Shown: positions 50,080-61,642, numbered from the stretch's first letter. The stretch: DNA of 64,000 nt from Diphasiastrum complanatum (GCA_029204225.1 CM055106.1:11949303-12013302); one strand, 5' to 3'. Translations and numbers: made by a program. The notes: generated from the letters alone by a model not told the origin.

Positions 50080-50632
50080 ATGGCTTCTACTGTAAACGCA
50101 TCAGGAAAGCTTGTTCACACAATTGATTTAAGGAATGAGGCCGCATTAAATGCAGGAAGCTCTACATTTTTCAGATCAGCGCTCATGAGCTCTAGTTACT
50201 ATGAACAGTCTCAAAACAAATATATCCAGTTGCATCAATGTTTGCCTGGAGAGAATGGCATCAAAGGAATTCGGACTGGCAGGCGTAAAGTCCTGGCAAT
50301 GGTGCTGAGAGGAATTGATAAGGTCACTACAACCATGGACGATCGAACTCCAAAGGCAATGGGTAGCTCACCAGCATTGATCACCATTCCCGTTAGTTAC
50401 TATCAGGTGGAGCGAGAGCAAAGCAGCCCAATGAAATGAAGTGAAATGTTCTTCGATTATGTAACAGAAGATTCAACAGGAACTGAGAGACTAAGCGTGC
50501 TTTTGTTTGAAAATGCAGGTGCTAGGGCTTCCAGATGGTGCTTCAAAGGAGGAAATTATGGGGGCTTACACAGAGTTAAGAACATCAGAGGTTGATGAAG
50601 CCTACACAGTCACTGCTGTCCTTTCACGTCAG
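50080..50632 (+). CDS. PARC6: PARC6/CDP1-like chloroplast division protein, first two coding exons
   Basis: PARC6 is an inner-envelope protein of plastids that helps place the FtsZ ring and recruits the outer-membrane division protein PDV1. Exon 1 (50080-50406) gives MASTVNASGK and a Ser/Thr/Arg-rich region of about 100 residues fitting a transit peptide, then ITIPVSYYQ. Exon 2 (50519-50632) continues with VLGLPDGASKEEIMGAYTEL and SEVDEAYTVTAVLSRQ, ending at a GT donor. This is the start of the J-like region and matches the PARC6 form (IPVxxYQLLGVP, EEGYTMDAVxxRQ) better than ARC6 (IPLDFYRVLG). Both exons are phase 0. The next expected exon (start DLLMDVRDKLLF) was not found up to 64000, so the following intron exceeds 13 kb or the gene is truncated. 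Mobile elements fill that space. Confidence 0.85.
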
Positions 50633-50740
50633 GTACGAACGAGCTCCCCTTTAATGCATAGCTAAAGGTGGCCTGCTTGAATTAGTGAAAGACAAGTGTT
50701 TCACTTGATTGGTGCTAGTTTCTATTAGCTCTGTCTGCTT

Positions 50741-51074
50741 AGGGGCTCTTTCCATGTGGTCCGTTCACCCACGTGCAGCCTCACCATTCCCTGGTTGAAT
50801 GGGTTCAGCCGTTCTCTCCAACACCTAATTTCTGAGCTTTGTGCAAACCAGATCACCCGTCAGCTTCCCAGGTGAACGGGTGAGCATGAAACGCTCTAAG
50901 GGGCTCTTTCCATGTGGCCCATTCACAATGGCGGAGCGTCACCATTTCCTGGCTGAATGGGTTCATCTGTTCTCTCCAGCACCTAATTTATGAGTTTTGT
51001 GCAAACCCGTCGACCTGTGCTTCTGATTTATCTCAGCCGACCCGGGTATACGGGTGGGCATGGAAAGATACTCT
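50741..51074 (+). repeat. Tandem pair of a 158-bp MITE-like unit
   Basis: AGGGGCTCTTTCCATGTGG occurs at 50741 and again at 50899. The units between share the order (CCTGGxTGAATGGGTTCA, TTCTCTCCAxCACCTAATTT, a GGGTGxGCATG end). The outer right end, CATGGAAAGATACTCTAA, is a rough inverted match of the left end (14 of 18). This fits two adjacent copies of a small inverted-repeat element. It lies in the intron after PARC6 exon 2. Confidence 0.75.
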
Positions 51075-52230
51075 AAATCCCTAGATTGTGCCTGTGTGAT
51101 TATTTCAACCAAAGGCATCTTGCAACTACCGATGATGATAATTTACTCCTAGGGACTTCTTTCATTTCCCATTAGGCAGTACATCCATGGATTGCTCACT
51201 CTAAGATTTGAATTCTGGTGGATTTTTAGGGTCTTTTCAATTTTGCCTGTTTCATCCTGTAAAACCAGCAGCCTGTGTTGCAGATTACTTGATTTTCTTT
51301 CTGAAATCTCAACACATGGTACACTGGCTGTAGGACCTCAACCAACTACTCAGCCTGTTGCCATAAATCATCTCCAAAAATAATCCTTTGGAAACTAAGC
51401 CTAGTTGGCTCGCCGCTACGATGCCATTGTGTGAACTCAGGGCTGGCTGCCATTTGGTGTAATGGAGGTCGAACTTGAGGCAACCGTTCCAACATGATGA
51501 AGTGGTAGGCAAATCGTGTAAGTGATGTTGATAATAGGCTTGCGCCTAGTATCAATCCACCATAGAATAGAGCAACCGTATGTGGCCCATGCATGTTGTA
51601 TGGGGCTGAGCTCTCTCGTGATTCATGCATGCTTTCTCAAATGGCGAGTACGAAGAGCCTCACGGGGGGTGTCCAAGTGGCATCACAATTTACAATCTCC
51701 CTCATCATGTCACGAAAGATGGTGTCGTCAAAGGCAAATGCAAGGTATCCACTGTAAAAAAATTGGCATGTAAGTCTAGTGGTTGCCTCATGTTGTGTCC
51801 ATTGCCACCTTGCAAGCACTGTGGTCTATCGATATCTGCCTGCCCAGTCCTGTCTAGCTGCATGTGATCGTGACTTGACTCTAGGGCGTGTGTGTGTTCC
51901 ACCTTGCGCCCTCTCCCCGACACCTCCCATAGCTGTTGTAGGAACCGTCCCCTCAGTTGAACCTGGGCCACTACCCTTAGGTGGCCCTCCCCCAAGTGAC
52001 TCCCCCGATGGAAAAGCCTCTCCTATAGATAATGGCCCTACTGCTATGGCTTATGATGGTCGTGATGGCCTAGCTCTGCCAATGGAGTGCATGATGGCCC
52101 TACCACTTATGGACTAGGTCGTGATGGCCCTGTTGTTGCTAATGGAGGCCATGATGGGCTGCTGCTGATGAACTAGGCCCTGATGGCCTTGCGCCACTAC
52201 CGGCAGCCCTTGATCTTGTGCCAATAGAAC
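51075..52230. other. Intron or intergenic stretch with GC-rich repeats
   Basis: No credible host exon was found. The part from about 51880 to 52200 is rich in CCC and in variants of GATGGCC and ATGGAGGCCATGATGG and lies 3' of the hAT remnant on the minus strand. Its short open frames are repeat-driven. Confidence 0.4.
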
Positions 52231-52521
52231 CTAACTGCCCACCAATCTGTACCCAGTTGCTGCTGTTGCTGCTCCTCCATACGTGCTCAATAAGCACTCT
52301 CGCACAGGTGCAGGAACTGCCACGCATGGGGAAATGCCCATGGCCTGACCATCTACCCTGGTCAAACCAAGCAAGTATGCTCTGATCCTCGTCGTTGTGC
52401 GACAAAAGGTGGCACCGCAAAACAAGCAACGCCATTTACGTGCACCTGAACCTGTAAAAGCTACGGTGTCTCCCTCCAAGAGATCCACCTCCAACCACAC
52501 GCCTTGTCCCGCCACATGCAT
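52231..52521 (-). pseudogene. hAT transposase BED zinc-finger remnant
   Basis: The minus-strand frame of 96 codons contains KWRCLFCGATFCRTTTRIRA, then YLLGL, and SPCVAVPAPVREC. This fits the plant hAT transposase N-terminus (WxCxFC....GxxTRIKxHLxG, then CxxVPxxV). The His of the finger (xxAHLLG) is Tyr here, so zinc binding is probably lost. The BED domain binds the transposon ends. The rest of the transposase is missing, and sequence right of 52521 shows no match. Two MITEs with hAT-style ends occur in the window (38446 and 55279). Whether this protein family mobilised them cannot be told. Confidence 0.7.
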
Positions 52522-53299
52522 GGCTATAAAAACCCTCCAGATGCTATAAAAAAGGTCAAAAACTCAATGGAAAGTGGATAGGTGGAACAAGGGAGCTAAA
52601 ACAAGCCTAGAGCCGCTAAATCGGAATGTCCATGGTTTCCTAAGATCTACCACTAAATCCCTAAAACCCTAACCCCAAAACCTAGAAAAAGAACAATGCA
52701 AAATGCCCGCATGCACACCAACCACATGAATGCTCATAGTGACCACCTATGTATAAAGAAGTTTGGGAACATGCAATCACTCTCTGCCTAGCAACCCTAC
52801 GGCCAATCTCTGCAATAGGAATCACTCAAAATGATGCACTATAGCCTCCAAACAAAGCAAAGGAAAAAAAGTTGAGAAAAAGCTCCAAGAAGTTGCTTTG
52901 CTTGCAAATCCCCACGTAGTCACTGTTGCCCTCTTCTCAGTGCTACATTCACCTTGCAATCATCATGGCCTCCACATAAAGTGCTCACGCTACCCATTTG
53001 ACCACCTATTCCTCCCTCCACAATGTTTTGCCTCCAACACTAGTGTGCTGGAAATGGGGCACCGTGGCAGCTATAAAAAAGTTTCCAGGGATTTTTGGAA
53101 TGGCATTCCAGGGTTCCGGAATGCAGCATTCCACATAGCTGGGTCCCGCTATGCCATTCCGAGGCAATTATGCTTGAATTGCATGACCCCGTATTTCCTT
53201 TTCATTGGAATAGAGTCATCCAATAATGCTTGGGTCTCAACATTAGAGTTTTGGTGGTTTAAATTCTTTATGGGACATTCCAATCAATGTTGTTGACCT
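52522..53299. other. Stretch without a supported gene
   Basis: No credible frame. Around 53080-53170 several short palindromes occur (GGAATGGCATTCC, GGAATGCAGCATTCC), recalling the ends of small DNA transposons, but no duplication was found. Confidence 0.45.
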
Positions 53300-53891
53300 T
53301 GCAAATTTTGCAAAGTCCTGTTTGCTCACAAGAAGAGGTTGAGGGCTCATTGAAGTTCTTGACAAGTGACTTGATATACCCTTGGTAGGACATGAGTTGC
53401 TCGAGCTGGGAACCCTTTGTTTCTTATTCCTATGCACAAACTGTGTCCAATTTTCACTGAATAGTCTTTGATTATTGGATTGAGGTCAAGTATTCAAATT
53501 TTGGAAATTTGTATTGAAATTCCAAAAAGTATTGCTGGAACTTCCTTGGTACGAAGTCGTATCAGTAAATTTTGGCTTGAAATTGGTTAGTGAAGAATTT
53601 GGTACAAGGTCATTTATATGTTCAGCATAACAAATCCTGAAGATCTACAGGATCATACTTCAAAACATCAACATGCACTTGAGGCTGTAAGCCATAAACA
53701 TACACATCCAATTGTCCTTTGGGAGATATCTCATCGATGTCTAAGATCAAGGAAGTAAACCAAGTAACATAAGTCTTGAAGGATCCTGTTTGTTCTAGGT
53801 GTTGTAGATGCGTACGAGCTTCAAAATTCGCATTCCGGAGGATAGATTGTTTTTGGAAAACTAAGAGCAACTGCTCACATAACTTGGCCAC
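53300..53891 (-). pseudogene. Gypsy-type gag fragment
   Basis: The minus-strand frame 53891-53622 (89 codons) reads like a retrotransposon gag core: ARTHLQHLEQTGSFKTYVTW, then ILDIDEISPKGQLDVYVYGL. It shows the spacing x-GSFxxYxxxFxxL...FxxGLxP of that domain. After several stops a basic linker and CKICKVNN, possibly the first half of a zinc knuckle, follow near 53310. No protease or polymerase remains downstream. Confidence 0.65.
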
Positions 53892-55270
53892 TTCCTCTTG
53901 TCAGGTTGTGTCCCGAGCCGAAGATGGAGAAGTTGTAAAAAGCAAAAATGGACCGTCAAGAAGTTTCAGAAAGTGATTGGCAAATAGTTTTTGGGGTCTG
54001 TTTGACACAACTAAACCCTGTTTATAGAGGTGTTTGTACTCAGTTGACCAGAATGACGAGATGGAGAACTTTTTAGTTCTGTCCTGCCGTGTCCGAGGCC
54101 CAGAAAGGCAGACTTTTAGGGAAAAACAGAATTTGACGGTTGGTCAAATTTTTAAAAGGCAAATTTTTTTGTGTTTCAGCTAGTTTCAAGCATTTACAAA
54201 TGAATACTAAACTCAATGAGAGTTAATTATGTCATGAACTGAGTAATGTAATTAGTGTTATAATGACTCTCATGTCTGAAATGGTCTCGTCAATGCGGCT
54301 ACCATGTTAGCCAATAGAATCTGTTTGCAGCTTTCCTCTTGAATTGTGATCGTTCTGTAAATTGGTTGCAAATTTTTAGCGTGCTTACTTCCTTAATGTT
54401 TTGAAAATCTAATGGTAAACTTCTAAGGCAGTTGTTAGGGCTGTTTTGAATGCAAACTAACAAAGGAAATATGTAATGCAGAAAATCAGCCCGTATATAG
54501 GTATAACCTGCAGAAAATCAGTAGTAATTATTTGTGTATGCTAATTGCGGACCATCAGCAAAATCAGATGAGAAAGCAAGGTGAACTCTGGAAAATTCAG
54601 CTTGCAAATCAACCAAAGACCCTCGTAAGTATCTTGCCATTCCTGCAATAGTTAGCAAACCTGTTCATAAACAAAAAAACAGCAGGCAGTAAAATAGGTA
54701 ATGCCAAGTGAATGACAGACAGCCAACTTGATGCTGCTATGGCTTGGTGTCCTCTGCACGTTATCTAAATAAAAATGTGAGAAAAGAGAAGCCACAGTAC
54801 GGGTATGGCTTTAAGGGGAAAAAGTTCTAGCAAACTTATGGTTTCTTAAGGATCTCAATGTCAAAACAGAGGCAAACACTAAATCAGCAGAAACGAGGGA
54901 ATTTCTGTAGGTCACTGGTGAGACCGTAGGCTGTAAATCGGTCATTTTGGCAGACTGGAGACTTTGTGACAGATCTGAAATTGCTCTGCAAATCGAAATT
55001 TACCAAGGAAAGACACTAATCAATTCAGGTTTAAATGTCTGCTCGTAAATTGCAGATGTAGAAAGTCCGATCCGCCGAAAAGTTCGCCTTGATTATGACT
55101 TTCTTTTGCCTCTGGAAAATTGATGAGAGGTTAAAAAAATAAGTGCCCTAGAGCCATGAGAAAATCCGCTTGACTGCAAAGTAAGACTGCACCTGACATG
55201 GACTCAAACCTTGTGAAGAAATGCGCCTACTTCCTGGCTGAAATTGCACCTAGTTTGCTGGTGAAAGTGT
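53892..55270. other. Gene-free stretch, possible intron of PARC6
   Basis: AT-rich with no credible exon or frame. I looked for the next PARC6 exon and did not see it. Confidence 0.5.
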
Positions 55271-55627
55271 GTCCACATCATAGTTACCAGGGAACGCATT
55301 CCCACCCCTTGGGAATGTGTTCCCCGTTCCCCACCTAACCGGGTGTTCGCGGGCACCTGTTCCCAGGTGGAAACGTTCCCGCAACAGAGGGAACACGTTC
55401 CCAGGCACGTTCCCAAGCAGAAAAAGTAAAATCATCTAAAAAAGACCTTTCTTTTAAGCTTCTCGGTTTCTTGAAGAGTATTACCAATAAAAGGGTTCGT
55501 ATGCATATATATAAAAAACCATCAAAAGTATCAAGATACCCGTTTTAGAGAAATAATGTCGGTTTCATTCCTATGCTTTGCCAATTTTCCTGAGCACTGT
55601 TTCAAACTTATATCTAATGACGTGGCG

Positions 55628-55985
55628 TGTTACGAGCTCGTAACCAGTGCCGAACCCTAGGGAACACAGATAGGTCAGATACCACAATCAGGGTCGTGTC
55701 CAGCGTACATGACCAACAGGGCAAGACAGTGTGAGTAGTGTGCCCCAGCACGGTCCATAGCCATGGCGGGCCTAACACAGCCTAGGGACCCTGTCAGCAG
55801 GATAGGGCCCCCAGTTGGGTCCCGACGTGCAGTCGGCCACGTCAGTGCCACGTGGCCGACACTTGGCAGTTGCATGTTACCAGTCCTCACACTGGGCTAG
55901 GAGGGGCTTACTCTATATCAGGGAGTAGGCAAGGTTGGGTGGATCAGTTAGTGTTTGCCCTATTGTGGTGTTAGGATCTATTACA
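55628..55985 (+). repeat. 5' LTR of the chromovirus
   Basis: Begins TGTTACGAGCTCGTAAC (a short palindrome) and ends TCTATTACA. It is preceded by the TGGCG target copy and followed by the primer-binding site. Confidence 0.96.
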
Positions 55986-55986
55986 C

Positions 55987-56000
55987 TGGTATCAGAGCCA
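55987..56000 (+). promoter_or_regulatory. Primer-binding site, initiator tRNA-Met
   Basis: TGGTATCAGAGCC directly after the LTR (one C between) is the standard plant retroelement primer site complementary to the 3' end of initiator methionine tRNA. Confidence 0.93.
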
Positions 56001-56882
56001 TCTCCATCCTAGGGAGTTCAGGAGCAGCAGTAGAGAAAGCTATCAGAAGATAGGAAATGTTTCTTAGTTTCTCAAAAAAGATTAGAAGAGGAGAATCGTT
56101 GTAGGAGCAGCCAACAAACTTCTGATTTTCACTGAGAAATCACAATAGTAAGGAGTCAGATTCTTTGTAGAGGTAACTCGCTGGATAGACAGCTGTTTTT
56201 TACAGATTTCAGAGGGTTCTCTACAGATTTCCCAGCGAAAATAGAGTAGGATTTAGTCAGTAGATCCATCGCTGTACATACAGGGATCTATCTCTGATTT
56301 CAAAAAGGGATTTCAGTAAAACTGAGTGGAGTTTAGTCTGAAAATTCCCAACAGGGCCAGTGCTGGATAGGGAGGTGAAAAATTGGTTTTTCATCACTGT
56401 TTTTGAGGATTTTTCAGTAGTTTGAACTTCAAACTAGATTGCCACAGACCAACGACCTACTACCTGAAGTCAGATCAGAAATTCAAACGAGTTTTGGGCC
56501 TTAAATTTCAGATAATTGGGCCAGATAGGTTGCTGTCCAGCCAACGAGGGCAGGGATACAAAAAATTCCGGATTTCTTGTTGTAAAATTCCGGTTTTCAC
56601 TCGGTTTGTTGGAGCCCCACACCTGAAATCAGATCAGTTAGCTATTCAACTCAAGAGCCGGGAAATTTGGCACCATTTTGAAGCTTCAAACTGGGATTTT
56701 TCGGGACAGCAGGTCTGAAATCTTGGGTAAAAGAGCTGAGAGGGTTCCTCTTCATCTTTTCTTTGGAAGTACAGTCCTCAGAAACAGCTAAGTCATCTTT
56801 CCTTTCCCTTGTACAGTTGTAAATTAGTCTTTTAGACTTTTTTTCCTTCAGAAGTTAAGGTAGCTCTCTTTCAGTTCCGAAG

Positions 56883-58091
56883 ATGACCACTCCTCAGGGA
56901 CCTGATCAACCCCCGGAGAGAGGCTTCGACGAACTTGAAACAGAAGCCTTGGCTTACAGTAAAGGGAAGGAACCAATGGAATTGGAAGAACAGGAACAGT
57001 TTGCCGAAGAACTCGACGAACTAGTTACCAAGGAGCAGTTTCTCCAGTTGGTAACAGAAGTGGATGAACTGAAGTTGGCATTAGCCAATTTCAAGTCCAG
57101 TGTGGACGACTCGTTCGCTGAACTCAAAAGCTTAATTTTGAGTTCCGCGAAAGGAAGCCTTCTCTCCACTTCTCAGTTATCCCCTTCTCCACTTCCATCA
57201 GTTTTGGGTGAGACTTTACGGTCTCACCCCAGTGTTTTTAAAGATTTAAAGCCTCCTACTTTTAATGGGGAAGAGAACGATAGAAATGCAGACATTTTAC
57301 AAACCTTCCTCAGCAAATGGAAGAACATTCATGCTCTTAAACAAACCCCTGACCATTTGCAAGCTATTGAGGCCAGTCTTTCCTTAGGGCCTATGGCCTA
57401 TAAGTGGTGGTTAAATCTCCAGGAGACTGGGCAGACTCCCCGGTCATGGAAAGCTTTTGAAGAAGCTTTCCTAAGAGAATTCCTACCGGAAAATGAACTT
57501 GATAGAGCCTGGGAAGCCTGGGAAAGAACAGTAATGGACAAGTCCCTCATCCAATATATCTCGCAGTATCGAGAAGCAATTTTAAAAATTAAAAATATGG
57601 ATGATTATCAGAAAATCAGGGGATTTGTCCATGGCCTCAAAGATGAATATAAAGTAGAGGTCCAGAGAAACTCGCCTACTACCCTTGAGCAAGCTCTCAG
57701 ATATGCTCAAATCTATGATGATTCAGTGGGTAGGAAGAGGGCGAGACAGCAGCCACTTTCTGAGCAGCCTCCTCAGAAAGACTTTCAATTTAAAAAGAAA
57801 TTTTTAAAAAGAAAGAATCAAGATAAATTTAAAAGTGAAGCTCCTCAGAAACGCCCTTCACTCATACAGCCCTTAAAACCAGATGATTTTGAGAAAGCCA
57901 AACAAGAACGTTTGTGCTTTGTGTGTATGGGCAAGGGACACACAGTCAGACAGTGTCCCAAGGGGCCTTTCACTAAAAAACATAAGAAAGATAAGAAACA
58001 AGTTCATCTTGTTCAGACTGTATGTTTCCCCAGTGACTCGGCAGCTTCCGAGATCAAAGTGTATCATGAAGATCATGAACGCTGTTACTAG
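56883..58091 (+). CDS. Chromovirus Gag, intact frame
   Basis: A Gag of 402 residues forms the retroelement particle and binds its RNA. It starts at ATG 56883 (CGAAGATGACC). An acidic N-terminal coiled-coil-like segment comes first, then the gag core (residues about 130-270, with FLSKWKNIHAL, YKWWLNL, WKAFEEAFLREFLP). A Lys/Gln-rich segment leads to the zinc knuckle CFVCMGKGHTVRQC (C-x2-C-x4-H-x4-C, near residue 345). The frame ends at TAG 58089-58091, and the same frame continues directly into the protease. The stop may be a regulated gag-pol border (readthrough) or a mutation. Five other disruptions downstream make mutation equally likely. Confidence 0.9.
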   Translation: MTTPQGPDQPPERGFDELETEALAYSKGKEPMELEEQEQFAEELDELVTKEQFLQLVTEVDELKLALANFKSSVDDSFAELKSLILSSAKGSLLSTSQLSPSPLPSVLGETLRSHPSVFKDLKPPTFNGEENDRNADILQTFLSKWKNIHALKQTPDHLQAIEASLSLGPMAYKWWLNLQETGQTPRSWKAFEEAFLREFLPENELDRAWEAWERTVMDKSLIQYISQYREAILKIKNMDDYQKIRGFVHGLKDEYKVEVQRNSPTTLEQALRYAQIYDDSVGRKRARQQPLSEQPPQKDFQFKKKFLKRKNQDKFKSEAPQKRPSLIQPLKPDDFEKAKQERLCFVCMGKGHTVRQCPKGPFTKKHKKDKKQVHLVQTVCFPSDSAASEIKVYHEDHERCY

Positions 58092-59445
58092 CTGACCTCT
58101 GCAATGCTAGCGAGACCCTTCAGCTTTGGGCCGCATGACCTAGTACGTATGCATGGGAAAGTTGGTAACCAGTCAGTAAGAGTTATGGTTGATGATGGGG
58201 CAACCCATAATTTCATCAACTACACCCTGGTTAAAAAGCTTAAACTACCAGAAGTACCTAGTCAGCATAGGTACATAGTTTCATTAGCTAAGGGTGAAGA
58301 TAAAAAAATATGGGAAACGATGGTAAGTAATTTGAAACTTGGTATTCAAGGACCAAGATGAAATAAATTTTCAGATAATGCACCTGGATCGTACAGACAT
58401 TGTTCTCGGGAGAGATTGGCTCTACAGTTTAGGACCTTCCCTCCACAGAAATTATCAGGAGAACACCCTCAGCTTTCAGCATAAAGGCCGAGAGATCCAG
58501 TTGCATGGGGAGCATGATGTTCCCAACAGTCCTATGGTCTGCAGTTCAGAGCTCTGTCAGCTAATCGGAGACGAAGACCATCAGGTATTCTTATGTGACT
58601 TTCAGTTTATTCCTGAAGTTTCTATTTCCAGTTCTATTCAGCAAAAAATCAGTAAATTAGAAACTTTATTGTCTAAATTTAAAGATGTTTTTCCTGAAGA
58701 TTTGCCACATGGTTTACCACCTAGCAGAGAGGTAGATCATGTAATAAACCTAGTACCAGGTACAACACCTGTTTTTAAACCTCCGTATCCGGTCAGCCGA
58801 ACAGAGGATGAAGAAATAACTAGGCAGTTAACAGATTATCTTGGGAAAGGCCAAATTCAGACCAGTAGTTCACCATGGGCCTCACCAGTCCTACTGGTGA
58901 AAAAGAAAGAGGGGTCTATGCGTCTTTGCGTAGATAACAGAGCCCTCAATAAAGTCACAATTAAGAATAAATACTCTATGCCTCGGGCAGACGAGTTGTT
59001 TGACCAACTCGACGGGGCTAAGTTCTTCAACAAAATAGACCTCAGATCGGGATATCATCAAGTCCGTATAAAATTGGAAGATGTCTCGAAAACAGCTTTT
59101 AGGACTCGTCACGGTCATTATGAGTTTAAGGTGATGCCATTTGGGCTCACAAATGCTCGAGCTACCTTTATGACCTTGATGAACAGTGTCCTCAGACCAT
59201 ACATGGGTAAGTTTGTAGTCATATTTTTAGATGACATCCTCGTCTATAGCAAAACGAGGAAGGAGCATCTAAAACACCTCAGAAAGGTGTTTCGACTGCT
59301 TAGAAAGCATAAGCTTTATGCTAAACAATCCAAGTGTGAATTCTTCGTTGAAGAAGTAGCATATTTGGGTCACATTATCTCTTCAGATGGGATTAAAATG
59401 GACCCAAATAAGGTTAAAGCCATACTCAGTTGGCTGCGACCTTAG
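58092..59445 (+). pseudogene. Chromovirus protease and reverse transcriptase
   Basis: The protease follows Gag in frame, with the retropepsin site VMVDDGATHNFI near 58185-58220 (DDGA in place of DSGA). A frame change near 58350 leads into the reverse transcriptase: [11 protein letters not shown], then [23 protein letters not shown] (motif A), MPFGLTNA (motif B) and FLDDILVYS (catalytic Asp pair, near 59226-59250). The connection ends at TAG 59443, and the next part ([15 protein letters not shown]) continues in the same frame. All polymerase key residues are kept, so this copy was active not long ago. Confidence 0.9.
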
Positions 59446-60008
59446 AATATTTTGGAACTTCAGATCTTTCTTGGTTTGGCGGGATATTACAGGCGATTTG
59501 TCAAGGAATATGCTCAGATAGCAGTTCCCATGACAAATCTTCTTAAGGGGAAGTGAAAGGAGTTCATTTGGGAGTCCGCACAGCAGGAGAGCTTTGATGC
59601 TCTCAAAACAGCCTTAGCTACAGCACCAATTTTAAAGGCGACTCCAATCAGCCATTTGTGGTCGAAACAGATGCTAGCGACTTTGCAGTAGGCGTTGTGC
59701 TAACTCAGGGTGGACGACCAGTTGCGTTCGAGAGTAAAAAACTCAAGCCAGCTCAGGCTAGGTATAGTGCCTATGAAAAGGAACTCTTTTCTATAGTCCG
59801 TGCCCTTAAGACTTGGAGGCATTATTTGTATGGTGCCAACTTTGAGGTCCTGACAAACCATGAGAGTCTCAGATCCCTTTGCAATCAACCTGAGCTTAGA
59901 GGTCGGAAAGCTCGTTGGGCAGAGTTGATGCAAGAGTTTGACATGTCTATCAGATATAGATGTGGAAAATTCAATACAGTAGCAGATGCTTTAGCAGAAT
60001 GCCTATGA
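59446..60008 (+). pseudogene. Chromovirus RNase H domain
   Basis: After the TAG at 59443 and TGA at 59554 a one-base loss near 59640 moves the frame. The RNase H then reads VETDASDFAVGVVLTQGG, YEKELFSIVRALKTWRHYL and a TNHESL where TDHxSL is usual, so a catalytic Asp appears changed to Asn. It ends near 60008, where a further frame change leads to the integrase. Confidence 0.85.
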
Positions 60009-61470
60009 TAAACGAGCTGAGTTTTATTCAAATTCGTAATGAGTTACTCGAGTCCTTGAGAGGGAAATGCCAGCATGATGCGTTCTTCTCTACTATCTGG
60101 AACTCAGTCCAGAGCAGACAGTTACAGACTCCAGAACCAGTTCCCGGGGCTGGTGCCAGTTCATCCAAGAATACGGCAGCTTCCGTTGAGGATGATGATG
60201 AGTCCGAGTATACGTCGTCAGATGACGTTGAGGATTCTGAGCCTGTATTACCCAAGCAAACCCCAGTGGTTGAGGGTCAGTTGACTCAAGGATTCAAATG
60301 GAAACAGTATTCCATTCAGGATGAGTACTTGCTCTATAGAGATAGAGTATGTGTCCCCAATTCAGAGGATTATAGGCAGCAGGTCCTATATGAATGTCAT
60401 GACAATCCTACTGCGGGACACCCAGGCATACAGAAGACCTATGAGCTTTTTTGTAGGCAATTTTTCTAGCCCAGTATGAAAAAGAACGTTCACCAGTATG
60501 TAACCAATTGCCAGAAATGTCAAGTAAACAAAGCAGAGCGTTTAAAGGCAGAAGGGTTGCTGCATCCCTTAGAAATACCAGCTGGTAAATGGGAGAGTAT
60601 CTCCATGGATTTTATAGTAGGCCTGCCTAAAACCCAAAAGGGTAATGACGCTATATGGGTCACAGTTGACCGTTTGACCAAAATGGCTCATTTCATTCCG
60701 ACCAAAACAACCGTTAGAGCTCCAGAGTTAGCGAGGTTGTTTGTAGACGGGCTATTTAAATTGTACGGTCTACCTTCTGGCATAGTCAGCGACCGGGACA
60801 GTAAGTTTACTGGAAATTTTTGGAGGGCAGTATTCCATCATACCACCGACCATCCACAGACGGACGGTCAAGCAGAGAGGGTAAATCAGGTGCTGGAGGA
60901 TATGCTTCGTGCATACGTTAGCAAGAAGCAAACTAATTGGGAGGAGTATCTCTCGATATTAGAGTTTGCTTACAACAGTACCAAACATTTAGCTATGGGA
61001 TACAGCCCATTTATGCTGATGTACGGTTTTCAGCCACGCTCACCCACAGCTGTAGGGTTTAAACAAGAAAAAGTTGAAGCAGCTAGAAACTTTTTAGAGG
61101 ACGTAAACCAAATGATAGAACATGCTAAGCGTAGCATCAGGTAGTCCCAGGATCGAGCCAGGCATTACGCAGATCCACACAGACGGGATGTGCAGTTCTC
61201 CACTGGTGAGAAAGTCTACTTGAGAGTCCCAGTCGACTCTAAAACCCTCAAATCAGGAGTGTGTGCTAAGTTGTCTCCAAGGTATTGTGGTCCCTTTACC
61301 ATCAGTAGGAGACTAGGCGAGGTCACCTATGAACTAGAACTCCCACACAGCAGTAAGGTTTTTCCAGTCTTTCATGTAAGTCAGTTACGTAACCAGATCA
61401 GACAATCTGGTAGGGGACAGTGTTCTAGTTCTCCCATCGGATCCTCAGCAACCTCCACATGAACCAGAGG
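60009..61470 (+). pseudogene. Chromovirus integrase with internal deletion
   Basis: The zinc-binding domain (HDNPTAGHPGIQKT, then NCQKCQVNK, near 60400-60530) is interrupted by TAG at 60467. The catalytic core has Asp in SMDFIVGLPK, Asp in VSDRDSKFTGNFW and Glu in QAERVNQV. Between FWRAVF and HHTTDHPQTDG (about 60830) some 15 residues normal for Gypsy integrases are missing. TAG at 61142 follows, then the GPFTISRRLGEVTYELELP segment of the C-terminal domain. A frame change lies near 61410. Confidence 0.88.
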
Positions 61471-61631
61471 AGATTCTTGATAGTAGAGAGACGCAGACTC
61501 GTCATACTCTATACCGAGAATATCTAGTTAAGTGGAATGATCAGCCTGTTGAGAATGCCACTTGGGAAAGAGGCAGCGTCCTTCGCAAGATTTTTCCAGA
61601 CTTTGTCTTAGAGGACCAAGATGGTTCTTAA
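61443..61631 (+). pseudogene. Chromodomain-like C-terminus of the integrase
   Basis: In the shifted frame, 62 codons read PEEILDSRETQTRHTLYREY, then LVKWNDQPVENATWE and a hydrophobic tail, ending at TAA 61629-61631. The YLVKWxxxPxxxATWE pattern is the chromodomain of plant chromoviruses, which steers integration to marked chromatin. Only one of the usual aromatic cage residues (Trp of KWN, Trp of TWE) pair is easy to place, so binding specificity is open. Confidence 0.82.
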
Positions 61632-61642
61632 GGGGGAGGGAG
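61630..61642 (+). promoter_or_regulatory. Polypurine tract
   Basis: AAGGGGGAGGGAG directly before the 3' LTR and overlapping the stop codon of the integrase. It primes plus-strand synthesis. Confidence 0.9.
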
